A model generated the notes under the pieces. The model made no database searches. It was not told the DNA's origin and saw only the letters and a list, made by a program, of their open reading frames with translations. From Lichenostomus cassidix (Eukaryota > Chordata > Aves > Passeriformes > Meliphagidae), in the NCBI GenBank assembly GCA_008360975.2, contig CM039183.1:57524850-57588849 (forward strand): a stretch of 64,000 nt of DNA. Reading direction: 5' to 3'. Below, piece by piece: positions 24,416 through 35,984 of this stretch. How positions within the stretch are numbered: the first letter of the stretch is position 1; each line of letters begins with the position of its first letter. Both the position numbers and the translations under genes were made by a program.

Positions 24416-27240
24416 TCTGACAGGCAGGCCCAGCCAATTAAAACAGTAATTGAAATAGCTGAGAGTGCTTTATCTGGCAGAAACTGATTGTTCTGCTTAG
24501 TTTTTTAATGAACAAACAATCAGGGTCAATCATAATGGTTTGATTAATACAAGAAGTCATTTTTCCTGTTAAGATAGTTTCCTATCTTGTGTTTCTACAA
24601 ACAAAAATAGAAAAGACAGACAGAAAGAAAAGGTTCCTTTGGGCCCGTGGTGGGACGCTGTAAACATCAGTCAATGAATAAAATCCTGAAATGATGGTAA
24701 AACCACGAAAAGCAAAACAGTTCCCCTTTTGGCTAGAGGTAGGCAAAGGTATTTCAGATGCAAGGAAGGGGGAAACCTCAGGAAGCCCAGAGTCATTAAA
24801 GGATTGAGGTTCATTTTCCTGAGTCTCAGAAACATTTGGGAAAACAACATTAAACAAAAAGCAAACTAAAACTTCCCCTGCAAGTTCTATAACCTTATTG
24901 AGTCTCTTGCAAAAAGCCAAGACTTAGTTTCATTCCACTTGCTTTTGACCAACCCTGTACTATAAAGAAAAACAGCAAGAGAAAAGAATCTAATCCAAAA
25001 GTAAAATTTTAGTGAGGAAAATAAATGTATTTTAAACAACTGGCACACATCACTAATTGACAGCTGCTCAGTGATTTACAGGAGGCAGCTTGTTAGCACT
25101 GGTACAGGGCCAAGTGGCACCCACATCACTGAGAGCATCTCAGCTGGCACTTGAACATAGGGAGCTCAGACTCTCCTTCCTACTGCCACCAGTTTAGGAA
25201 TATATTCCTTAGGAATATATTCTTCAAAATACTTAGGCCATATGCTTAATTTTAAGCATGCGCTTTCCTCAAAAGAGATGCATGTGGACATGTGCTAGGG
25301 ATTTAAACATGTGCTAGAGTTATTTATGGAATTGCTCCTTCCAGGAATGGCATACATATGAAGGCAATATGGGAAGCATTGACTGCCAAGATGAAGACTG
25401 TGCCTTTTCTGTGGGTGAGTTGTGGATTTGAGTTCTCAGACCAGCTAATTTGGCACCTTGCAGAAGGAATTTAAAGATGTCAACTGTTTCCTGGAGATAA
25501 CATGTGTGAGTAACAATGCATTGTGCTCAATTAAGGCTTGGAATGATGAATTCAGTAATTCTGACAAGGAATACAAACACTGATCTGTGTAATTTAGTCT
25601 GAAATGAGGGTAACTGAGGGAACCACCGTGTGTGTTGAACTCAGTAATTAGGTACCTTCAAGCATTTTCATCTTTGTTAAGCATGTGTTATGTTTGCCTG
25701 TACTACATGAATGCAGGGGTAAATTGGGTTAGCCAGGGATGTTACTCCCAAATAGTGGAAATGCTTTTTTCTGTCTTACATTAATTAATAAAATTAAATA
25801 CATATTAAAGCCTGTTTTCTGGGAATTTATATTCCATGTTGTGAAAAGTCTTGTAGATGTTTTCCATTGGTCCTGCCTTATTTCCTGATAGCAAGAATAA
25901 AAAATGTATGGAAATAAGAGTAGCAAGACTCCTTTTCTTTTACAGTCCCGTTGTCATAAAGCAGTTTTTGCAATTTAGCTGTAAAAAGGATTCATCACAG
26001 GAGTACTGAAAGTATGCTCATGAACCACTTTCTGATTTTGTCAGTGAGCAGGAGTGGCTGGTCTGGAACATGTTACATGCAATGAAATGAGATCACATGT
26101 CTGACCAGCTATGAACCCTCCTCTCTTCTTCCTCACTTGTCATATTGCAGAAATTGTGGGAACTATTGTGGAAAATACCACAGCTGCACCAACTGCCCAC
26201 TCCACAGGGACACTGTGTTCAACATGCATGACTCCATCCAGTTAAGGATTTCATTCAAATTATGTCCAAGATTCTGGTGAGCTCCTCTTTAGAATAATTT
26301 GAGGAGATTTTACTTTGATTTTTGCTTGTAGAAACTGCTGTTCCTGCCATTTCTTCATCACTTGTTGAGTCAAGAGTTCTCACAGCTGGAATGCTCCAAG
26401 GCCATGTCTCCATCTGCTCTGGGATTTTCCCTCCATACCTGTCTCCTTCTGCCCCTTTGCTTCAGCTTCTTCCAAAGCCTATTGCTGTCTTTTCAAGATG
26501 ATCAAAGGTCAAAAGTTCAAACACTGACAAATTATAGTGTATTGCAGAAAAGATGTAAGAGGAGTGCAACCAAATGTCTTGACACCTTTTATTTCCATCT
26601 GTTTTCCCCGTGTAATAAATGCAGCCAAGTTTATTAATATTCGAGTTGATACCCAAAGACCACAATTCCATGCTCTGACTGAATTAACATTGAGGTTTTG
26701 GATGTGAGAACCATATTCTGTTTATATAAACAACAAGGATATATCATTGTGCAATCATTTTGTTGATATCTTATTAGGATACTTAAGACTCTTTTTCCAT
26801 GCTCAGGATGGCTTAATAGGATTATCTTATTGTGAAAGAAACATTCATCCCCGAGTTCAAGAGGTGTTTATTAAAGACTCATGTACTACACCACAGAATG
26901 ACCTTTACCTCAGGATGTGTGTGCCCTGTGTCAGATATAGTTTGTACTGAAAATATCCACAGATTTGCCTCCATTTCATAAAAGAGGCTATTCTGGAGAC
27001 AAGAGAACAAACAGCTTCCCCAGTTAGTTGTGCTTCTTAGATTATGCTTGAGAGAGCTGCATCATGTTTGAGATTTTTGTAGTAATAAGATAAATACATT
27101 TTATAATATAATGAAGTAGAAGTAATTTTATTCTTTTAAACTGGAATTATTGTATATTGCATTATATGCATTTGAATCTGGCAGGCGGAAAAGAAACCAC
27201 ATTAATAAATTGTGCTATGAAAGAATACTATGTGATTTTC
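24416..27240. other. Non-coding stretch with small duplications
   Basis: Unique AT-rich sequence. The block 24425-24550 is rich in homeodomain-like TAAT words and is described as a finding. A 15-bp tandem repeat lies at 25194-25222. Open frames are 112 codons or fewer with no recognised domain. Confidence 0.7.
25194..25222. repeat. 15-bp tandem duplication of a palindrome
   Basis: The unit ttaggaatatattcc occurs at 25194-25208 and again, less its last base, at 25209-25222. Each unit contains the perfect palindrome ggaatatattcc, broken at its last base in the second copy. Confidence 0.9.
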
Positions 27241-27243
27241 TGA

Positions 27244-27318
27244 TGCCTTTCATCTGAGGATCCCAGCACACTTTATAAACTTGCATTACCTTTCATAGCA
27301 TTTTTGTGAGTATCTGAA
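27244..27318. mobile_element. Ancient amniote SINE-like remnant
   Basis: Reads ctttcatctgaggatcccag.cacactttataaac...gcattttt.gtgag. I recognise this order from an old amniote interspersed repeat (MIR/CORE-SINE or L3-associated type), whose text runs catctgaggatctcaaagc.ctttacaaac...cctcacaacacc..gtgaggta. Only about 75 bp remain. The family name is uncertain because these 3' modules are shared between families. Such copies predate birds and are occasionally retained as conserved elements. Confidence 0.5.
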
Positions 27319-27365
27319 GCCTTTTTAATTCACATAAAAGAATGAGAAAAAGAGAGACATTATAG

Positions 27366-27415
27366 ATGATTGATAGATAGATAGATAGATAGATAGACAG
27401 AGAGATAGATAAATC
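27366..27415. repeat. GATA microsatellite
   Basis: An uninterrupted (GATA)7 array at 27372-27400 is followed by an imperfect acagagagatagata extension. A likely length polymorphism. Confidence 0.97.
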
Positions 27416-27419
27416 AGCC

Positions 27420-30405
27420 TAGGTAGGGATATACATCTTCTGCAATCTGTGAATGTGTGCTTATTCAGTCTGAAAAAAAAAAATCCAAAAATGTGGTCCC
27501 TGTTTATCTGCTCTAAACAAAATTTAGATATTATTTTCCTTATTGAATGATCACATGCAACATGGGAGAACAGAGTGATTGAATTTAGATTATGTCCAAA
27601 AGTAGAGAAAAAAGTTCTACATTTTATCACCATGATCATGTGCTGTTGCAGTATTTTAAATCTGTGAAGACAACTGAATTTCTAATAATACTCAGTAGCA
27701 CATGGCAGCATCATTGTGTTGACAATTTCTAAACCAAAATTTTCTGATAGCTTTCCAGTGTCTGAATCAAAAACTACATGCATAAATGGAGTTTTCTGCT
27801 GGTTCAAATGGTTAATGTGAAGTGTAACAGTTGACCCAGTGCAACAAAATGGGACTGGGAGCTCAGATTCTTCAAGCTGCCACTCCTGTCTGGAAACCAC
27901 TCCTGTAAATGTAATGATGATGCTGCTCTCCTCCCATGTGTTTTTTGCAGATAATAATCAAAGAGACAGCAAACCAATTAAAAAGTCTTTTTAGCCTACC
28001 ATGTTTCCTGTTGCCCAATATCCTTTTTAAGGCTAGTAGTTGATTAACCATGAACTGATGCTGCACTATTTGTCTTTTTGGTAACATCCGATAAGATCTC
28101 AACAGCCTTCCCAGCAACTTAAACTGTTGCTGTCAGGACATTGAGTGAGAGCTAAAAACTCCAAACATCATTATATGTTTAAATTCTACAAACACAAAAG
28201 GACATTTCACTAGGTTTGGTAAAAATTTCATTAAAACCAGTCATATATTTTTACAATAAAAGCAGTTGATCTGGCTGCTGGGCAAATTACAACTGTCCTA
28301 GTCACTACTGGATGCTTTGAATTAGACAAAAATAATACCTAGCTACTTCCAAGTATATTGCTCATCACATTAATCAGGGAGTTTACAATGTCTCTCCACT
28401 GCTGAGTATATTTGAATTTGTAATCCATATTTGCAGAAGTATGACAGTATGTCTGACAGACTATGTACACCCCTGCTGAAGCACCACATACTCTCCTTTA
28501 GCAGACAACACAACAGAGATACTGAGATTTCTCCATGGTATTATTGACAATTATGATGTTTGATTATAAACCCAGCTTCAATTTCACATTTAGAAAGTTC
28601 TAGAAAGAGTTCTGGAAAGAACCTGTAGGTAGTAAAAAATTCAGATGAAGGTCTTCAAGAAGTTCTGTGGCTTTTCCCAAATTTAGTTAATGGAAATTTG
28701 CAAAGAGCATGATTCAGTTATACTGCATCCTTGAGACTGCTGTCTGTACAGCTTGCTTTCACAGAGAAGCTGTCTTCCATGTAATTACAGCCAACAGGAG
28801 AATTATTATTCTCCAATTTACTCACTTTGTGTGTGTGTGTGGCATTGCCCATCTTCTTAAGTCATCATATCCCATCATGAAGAGACCATCTGTGTTTAGT
28901 TACACAGTGTATTTCATGAGAGCTATTTCTGTCACCCTGCACAAAGAAGGTGCCATGGTTCTGGTTCCCAGAGTCCATCTGTCTCTCCCAGGAGCAAGAA
29001 ATAACTTCACTTGTAACTTGCATTTTAAAAGCAGGTGCAGAGTTGTAAAGGAAACAAACTGAAGGAAGGGAAAAAATGGAAGAAAAATGTTGGTCTAGGG
29101 AGTGGGGGCCAGAGATGAGGAGACAGCAGGGAAGGCACAGAGGTTGTCTTTGTCTGATAAAAGTTGTAGAGGTCAACTGATTCCAGTTCTTGTGCCCACT
29201 GTTGCCAAACTGTGGAATAAATATATAAAACCTTCAAAACTTCTTCATTTAACTAAACAAATACCAGATGAGAGAATCTCTTGTGTTTGGTTTTCAGCTG
29301 CTGTCTGGTGCCCCCATATTATCTTATGATACTGTATGGTATCCAGATACTTGACATACTACTCATAGACCCCAGGCTCATGTGCTCTTATCTCACACTG
29401 CATCAGTCAGACAGATGGTTTGACCCAACTGGATTACTTTTAAAAATATTCATCACTACAGATATTTTTAAACATAGGAAATTATAATTCAGCAATTCAA
29501 TCTGTTTTCTAGTGACTTGGAAACTCCACATTAACATGCATCATTTTATGGCAAGCTCTAGTTATGTCTCTGTGTACTAAGATAAAATTGGGTAAGCCAT
29601 ACGTATAACTGGACAGATGGGAAGGTTTACTCCACAGTTCCCCACCATCCTTGCTCCTCTGTCAACTGAATTTGGAGCCTGGCTACTGACTCTCCTCTGA
29701 AGTGCAAACCTCAATTTCCTCCCTATAGGGAGCGAAGGGTTTACAGCAGGGGTCAATATGCTTCCCATCCTCATATTGATGTGAAAACATGAGTGGAGTA
29801 CTCACCAGATACTGCTTTTGTTTTTAGGAACTGCAGTTTCCAATGCAGTCCCAGGAAATGTATGTGGGATAAGGACTCAGAAAAGTTGTGTCGTAATAAT
29901 GCTCGTAAACATTCATCAGTTTCATGGATGCAGTCCTATAAATTTCTCCATTGTGGTATCCACTGATCGTTCCTAAAGAACGCCCATATTTCCCATTCAC
30001 TAATATTTTAAGAAAGATTGTCCTGAATTATTGTTTATCTTTAGATCTTGAGAAAAAAATAAAAATCACCAACTCGTTGTTCTTCCAGCTTGTATTTCCT
30101 CTGCATTTCCTTCAAAGATGGGTTTCCCTCTTCTCCTTGGCAAAATCCCTGAACTACATATCTCTCCATTCAAACACTGTAGAAGTATAACTGTATGTCT
30201 AAAATTTCATGGGTTTCTGAATAATAAATTTCCATACTGAAATTTAATGGATTCATGTTTGCAGAAGTAAATTAATCATTCGTGCTTTTTAAGAGACATT
30301 TGAGCTGATGAGTCTTCTGAAGTTTGCTAAATTAATGTAGTGCTCAGCAGAGCGTGGGCAATCAATACCCACAATATCCCATGTGTGTTGGAAATCTGAT
30401 TATTT
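27420..30405. other. Non-coding stretch, nothing recognised
   Basis: Unique sequence with a short (TG)7 run at 28828-28841. Open frames are 117 codons or fewer (28709-29062 on +) and overlap frames on the other strand. None is recognised. Confidence 0.7.
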
Positions 30406-30409
30406 GTTT

Positions 30410-30680
30410 CTACCTGTGCCTGCTGACCCTTACTCCGTCACTGTGCACCTCCAGCTTTGTTCCATCTGCTCTCCAACCACCCTTGAAGCAATTGTAGACA
30501 TCAGTCAGACACTTCTGAGCCCTTTCTCTTACTGGTCTCTCTCCAGCATGTTCACATCTTGTACTGAGGAGCCCAAAACTGGACTCTGCACTCCAGGCGC
30601 TGTCACACAAGTGCCACAGAGAAGCAAATAGCCACATCTAGTAACTTTCTGCTCTGACCTTAAACAGCCACCAAAAAACC
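30410..30680 (-). mobile_element. CR1 LINE fragment, C-terminal ORF2 region
   Basis: CR1 is the dominant non-LTR retrotransposon of birds; its ORF2 encodes endonuclease and reverse transcriptase. Read left to right this copy is antisense. It has cccttgaagcaattgtag (30479-30496), ctccagcat (30541), actgaggagcccaaaact (30563-30580), then the caggcgctgtcacacaagtg region, all in the order and spacing of the antisense CR1 consensus I remember (ccttgaagta.ttgtag / ctccagcacctc / gtgaggggcccaaaactg / ctcaccagtgcc). It corresponds to the part of ORF2 downstream of the reverse-transcriptase core. Frames are broken, both ends are worn and no 3' UTR is seen, so it is a dead fragment. Confidence 0.85.
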
Positions 30681-30689
30681 AGGTTCTGC

Positions 30690-33350
30690 TGATCCCTTGC
30701 CCTTTCTTTTTGCATGACCTTTTCCTGAGCCAGTGTTAGTATGTGGGTACTAATATACCAGATCAAATCCTATACATTTTTGTTTATATTCTGTACACAT
30801 CATTAATTTTAACCCCTTTCTTCAGTGGATCAGATTGTCTGAAAAGCACAATGTGAAGTGCGACAGAGCGTGAGATGCAAAGAGGGTGTTACAGATGTGT
30901 AACACGATGATTCATGAAGAAACAAAGTGGGAAGTATCAACATTTATTCCCACTAGACTAGTTCTCTTTTATAAAAGTATCACTGTTTTGGGAACATTTA
31001 GCTGTGAAGAGGAACAGAGGCTGGTCCAGAATTCTCACCTCAGAAAGAAAGGAGAATTTTGTCTCTGACTTCAACAGTAGTAAATCCACAGATCCTTTGC
31101 CAAACCATACAGCGAGTAGGGAGTAGAATGTGTCACAGCCACTGCTGTGTAATGCACAGCTGCCATTAACACCCCTTGGTGTAATAGTCATAGACCATTC
31201 TCTGCATGGATTAAAAAGTCCTTTTCTAACTTCAAGATGAAAAAGGAGAAAAATACTTTATACTTCACTTTTCCTGTAGGGCAAAGTGAAAACAGGTAAG
31301 AAATAAATTAGGATTTAAGCCCAAACAAAACCTGCCAGCTTTTTGGAACAACCTAGGAGTTTTAGCTGCTCCCTAATCTCTGGGATCTGTCTTGGAGAAA
31401 GGAATTTGCAGAGCCTGAAAGAAGAAAAAATGCCACACTGCCTGCCCTTAGCAAGAAGGCCTGGAGGGGCTCCACAAAATAACTTTTATGTCAGGGAATA
31501 ATTATTTTGTACTGAGACAGAAATTGTCTCATTTAAATAGCATTTTTCCTACATTACTTTCTCAAGGCCCAAGGGCTGCTCTTCCAAAAAATGAGATTTT
31601 TGGCAGCCCCAGAGCTTTTCTCGTATTTCTGTCTGTCCTACTCATACTATAAACAGTATTCTTACAAAATAATTTCTAGACCACAGTTTCTTCATCAGTC
31701 CACTAGAGAAGGAAGGAAAAACCCTATGTTTTATGTAACTTAGCAGCTGCAGACAGTTACTCAGTTGTTCTGTACAAGTCTACCATTTGTTAGTCAAATA
31801 ATCCAATTCTATGGGATGGGATTATATGGATGTCAGACTACATGTTTGAATAGCCACTTTTGGCATTAAAAGCTATAAAAACAACTGTTGTTTCAGTATC
31901 ATAAACAATGCTATTAAATACAAATTCAAAGTGTCTGTATGCATTCCTTAAATTATTGGAGTCACTCATCATGCTGAATATATTTTTTCATTTGGAGACC
32001 AATTCAGGCTTCCTAAAGGCTGGAAGAGACTGTGGATGATAATTAACACACACTAATGATAATAAATGAACAACAAAACTACATTTGATGGAACTTTGGG
32101 GAAAAAAATCTTTATAAATCTGCATTTAACTTCAGAAGAAAATACCAGTTTCTGTTCACTACTATATTCAATTTACATCTCAAACACAATTGATCTAGCC
32201 TTGAAGGAAAAAAGAAAAAGAAAAGGACCATCATATTCAAATATCCCCTGATAGACCATTTCAGGGTGTTAAATCTACTTCAAAATGAGAAATTAAAGTA
32301 GATTTTTTTCCATAAATTATGCAGGGATCAACTCACAGGGTAGACAATACTGAAAAAAAAAATGGTTAGATAGACAATATTGCCTTTACTTTTATTCTTG
32401 TATATTTGTGAGTAGCTGAGGTACAATTCTTGACCTGCCTAAACTAACAGGGATTTTGGTTTAATCTGTGGGGGTTTTGGGCAATGGTTCATTTAGGACA
32501 TTTCATTTAGAACATTTTATTTAGAACACGTGAATATTTTTGACCTCGACAGATTTCCACCAGTATCTTGGATATGTACCGAATGTAGGGAATGGAAATT
32601 GCCCCTCCTTCTGGCCAGGGGTGGTGACTTACAATTTAGCAGTCCTGTGGTGCACTAAAACATCTCGAGGAGAAGTAACCCCCCAAGAGACTTCAAAACT
32701 TAGAATGCAGTCACTCCACCTCCTGCCCTGAGCCACAGCTCCAGCAGAACCATGAATCAGATTCACTCAGTGCCGTAAGCACCATAGCACCTCCTCAGTC
32801 AATTCTTATTAAAATATAGAAAGAGGTCTGCCAAGGTACTTTGACCTTTCTGAGGAGAAAGAAAAATGGTCTTGCAAGCTGAAGCAATTAGAGGAGCTGT
32901 GAATGGTTCCATCAAACAGACGGCTAGAGGAACAGACTCTTTCCCCATAGGTATTTTAAATAATATTTTCATATTTCATATGTTCTATAAACAATTTCAA
33001 ATGCAGTGGAGTTGAGGGGATAAAGGGAAATATAAGAAGTGAGCAGGGTGGGAGTGCAGGATGAGGGAGGATATGAAAGACAAGCTGTCTGAAATATGAA
33101 GATCATAAGTACTGGCGTGTCTGGTTATTTGAGTGTCCCTAGCAGTCAAATAATGAGCCTTCTTCATGTTTTGCCTTTCTGGACTTGGCTTGCTTAGACA
33201 AATTTGTAGGCATTAGGGTCTGTCTGGAGTTAGTTCCAAAATCTCTCTTTTTTTGCCCTTAACATTTTCAAGCTGAGGCAGCTTTGTGAAAAAGACGCTT
33301 TGAAGAGAAACATTACCAAATATGTCTTTTCTCCTGCCCATATCTTCTGT
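30690..33350. other. Non-coding stretch with a 14-bp tandem repeat
   Basis: Unique AT-rich sequence; open frames are 82 codons or fewer. It holds a three-copy 14-bp repeat at 32490-32531 and a purine tract at about 32199-32226. A short CR1-like phrase at 32013-32040 is rejected as too short. Confidence 0.7.
32490..32531. repeat. 14-bp imperfect tandem repeat, 3 copies
   Basis: Three consecutive 14-base units, catttaggacattt, catttagaacattt and tatttagaacacgt, differ from one another by one to three bases. An older slippage product. Confidence 0.9.
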
Positions 33351-33358
33351 TTCCACAG

Positions 33359-33532
33359 GAAAAGGACGCAGGCACAGGCAGCCCAATGGAAACACAGGAA
33401 CATCCACCGTCACTGGGAGAGGAAGGCAAGCCCTGCCTGCAGCCCTGCTCAGCGAGGAAGCAGCTGAAAGCTAACGTCTTAAACAGCAGTAAAGGGGACG
33501 CTGACAACTTGACTTTTCTGCCAATTTTGTAA
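33359..33532 (+). other. Weak candidate terminal exon
   Basis: An acceptor-like tract (tcttctgtttccacag, ending at 33358) is followed by a frame open for 57 codons to TAA at 33530. The frame itself is open back to 33290. The predicted residues are hydrophilic and contain proline, glycine and glutamate like ordinary protein, but match no family I know. The first ATG in frame is at 33386. The patch is richer in G and C than its surroundings and also has open frames on the opposite strand. Length alone is within chance. Confidence 0.15.
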
Positions 33533-33608
33533 AGGTTTTACTCAGTGCTTCCACTCCCTCCAGCCACTGCTGGCTGACCACCTTAGAAGATTGTTTTTCT
33601 TTCCTCAG

Positions 33609-33776
33609 CTGCTCTTTGCAAAGTGCAGACAGCAGGGTCTGTCTATTTTTGTCGGGGACACCACTCACACAAGCAGGATAACTGAGCCCTGTGCCACGGA
33701 ATGCTTCCTGCCAGAACCTCAGCTGCAAAAGAAGATACATTACCTGCTCACTGCACTGTGTTTCCAAAGATTTTGG
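33609..33776 (+). other. Weak candidate internal exon, phase 0
   Basis: An acceptor-like tract (ttgtttttctttcctcag, ending at 33608) and a donor-like ttttgg/gtaacc (GT at 33777) bound exactly 168 bases, 56 codons with no stop in phase 0. The upstream pyrimidine run is strong; the donor is mediocre. No family is recognised. It does not join in frame to the candidate at 33359 through the nearest possible donor (33529), so the two would belong to different transcripts or one is false. Confidence 0.17.
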
Positions 33777-33960
33777 GTAACCACAGAATGAGAGTAGAGG
33801 GAGAGAGACGCCTGTTCCTTTCTATTACTGCTACTTCTTGATACAAAATGTTAATAATAACAGCTGCATGTAGAAGCCTTAAGAAGGGTGTGCATTGAGC
33901 TAGGATGTATAAGCCAAAACCAGTTCTTGCCCAGATGGTTTGCTGTCCTGTTCATTGCTG

Positions 33961-34015
33961 CCCCTCCTACTATTATCTCATTAATTATTATCTCATCCTA
34001 TTATTATCTCTCTAT
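33961..34015. repeat. Imperfect attatctc tandem repeat
   Basis: Three degenerate units of about 15-17 bases share the core attatctc (tattatctcatta, attattatctcatcc, attattatctctct). Minor low-complexity sequence. Confidence 0.75.
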
Positions 34016-34739
34016 TTTGCCCAAAATATTACTGTGAGCTTTAAAACAAGCGAAATCAAGCTACTTAGGTAATCATTGTTATCCCTTCACCATTCTTCCC
34101 TGCTACTCTGCAATCACTTTTTTCTCTAACCTGTGATAGTCATACCAGACATCAGACCATATAGACTACAGTTCATCCAGACACACATAAAGGATCATTT
34201 CTTGTCTGGTCTATTTTCTGAGTGAACAGATGACTGCTGCCAGGCAAATCTCCTAAGGCTAATCTCTGCCTCCTCATCCTTCTGGAAGGAACTCATTCTG
34301 CTTCCTTGCTTGTAACCAGCTTTCACCGACCTTGAAGGTTTAAACTTTGTGGCAAGTCAGGTGGAAATTAGTGAATGCATTCAAAAGATGCCAGACTTGA
34401 TCAAATAAATAGGCCAGGTCAAAAACTTGATATGCTGTTTTCCTTAGGAAAACAAACAAAAATATTTCTAGACCTTTCTTGCAGATAGGGAGAAAATATT
34501 CAAGCTCTGGCTACTCCATTTCAGACTAGGAATAAACCTGAATTATTAGGGTAGCAAGGTTCCCCTAAGCATTCCTATTGAAAATTCCATTTTGAACAGA
34601 ATTTTTTTTTCTGCTTTGTGTACTGCCTTTTTGTGCCATTGTATTGAAATATAATTCAAATCAAGTGAGACTTGTGAAATCTTGTTCTCCACAAAGAGCT
34701 GGAGTGACATTACACTTTGACAAGCCAAACTGTTGTGTC

Positions 34740-35980
34740 GAGATGGAGTTTGGAATCAGCTGATGGCAACTTTATTTTGTAGTTAACAAATGAAGCTGCA
34801 GACAGGATTTGGACCAATAAGGAGCAAAGAGCTCAGAATATATTTATGTCTAACAATAACCTTAGCCCAGGGGTTGAAGGCAGTAGGCAGTCTCTAAGCA
34901 AATTTTCATGCAGTAGCAGTATGTGGCTGAGGTTTATGATGTCTCATTTGGTGATGGCAGGCTAGCAAAGAGATAAACCACAAGTGACCTACTGGTATGC
35001 CATTAGATCTTAGGTTATGACCAGTAGGAAACCTAGGACTAGATGTATGGCAGTTTTTAAATGTTAGGGAGTAATCACATGGTAGTTTTGGTTAGTTTTA
35101 GTAAATGCTTGCTGCCCATGACTATCTTAGGTTGGGTAAGAACTTGAAGGAAGCAAAGAGCTGAGAGTCAGTTCAAAGCTAGTGTAGTAGCTGGGCCAGA
35201 TCCTAAACCATGCCAGGCTGGGTTTAGGATTTGGGCTACTGGATTACTTTGGGATGGTACATAGGAATAATCCAACACACAATGTACAGGTTTGGTGAAT
35301 TAAGGAGCTCTGTGTTACAGCTGTGGTTGAGTGAAATCAGTGCTGCGGGTGGAACAGGGAAGCAACCCCTCTTTGGTGGGAGGGGAGAGGCCATTAGGAA
35401 GTCTTGCACTAATAAAAAATATGGAGATTATAGACTGTACCTGATTTTTTTCAAATCTGTCTGGCATGGTTGAAAGTGCAGGTTTTGACTGGACTCAGCC
35501 AGACATTACCTTTCAGTCTGAGGGATGACCACAAGCTAGCAAAATTAGGTGAGATTGCATCACCTCAGGTACAGGCTAGTGTGGAGGATTCCAGGCAAGA
35601 ATGGCCAGAGCTGGCAGGCAGGGCTGTCAGAGGGCAGCTCAGGGCTGGTGGAACTGTAGGTCAGCAAATAGATGAGTGCCAGAGCCACCATCAAAGGTGG
35701 CTTGTGCAGGCCAAGGAGAGCCCCAAAGAGCCCAGATCCTGGAGCCCGACTGGCACGGGCTGGCACGGCAGGCACTTTGCACAAGGTGTAAGGCTGTAGT
35801 GGAAGGCCACAGCAATTAATATGAGGCTCAGACCCGGGGGGTAGTTTTGTTTAAAGTACAGGCACTGGGTAGATTACAATTATATTGATATGTGATTTTT
35901 TCCCCCTAAAATAGTGTTAGAGGCAGTAGGTGTCTGTGACTGAGGGGTATACTGGGAGTCAGTCAGTGTCTCAGGGGTAG
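34740..35980. other. G-over-C strand-asymmetric block
   Basis: On the + strand G clearly exceeds C through much of this interval: by hand count 16 G to 3 C at 35041-35100, 18 to 8 at 34921-34980, 17 to 9 at 35101-35160. Words such as ttagg, ctagg, tgggtt and agtag recur without a fixed period. The patch 35560-35780 becomes GC-rich and carries a 109-codon frame on + (35470-35799) and a 74-codon frame on -. No domain or repeat family is recognised. It may be a transcribed strand, a decayed satellite or simple composition drift. Confidence 0.6.
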
Positions 35981-35984
35981 TGCT

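Noticed and set aside
30410..30637. 75-codon minus-strand frame taken as a gene
   Set aside because: It is part of the broken CR1 ORF2 fragment.
32013..32040. CR1-like phrase aaggctggaagagactgtgg
   Set aside because: Fewer than 30 bases match, and neither flank shows further CR1 sequence.
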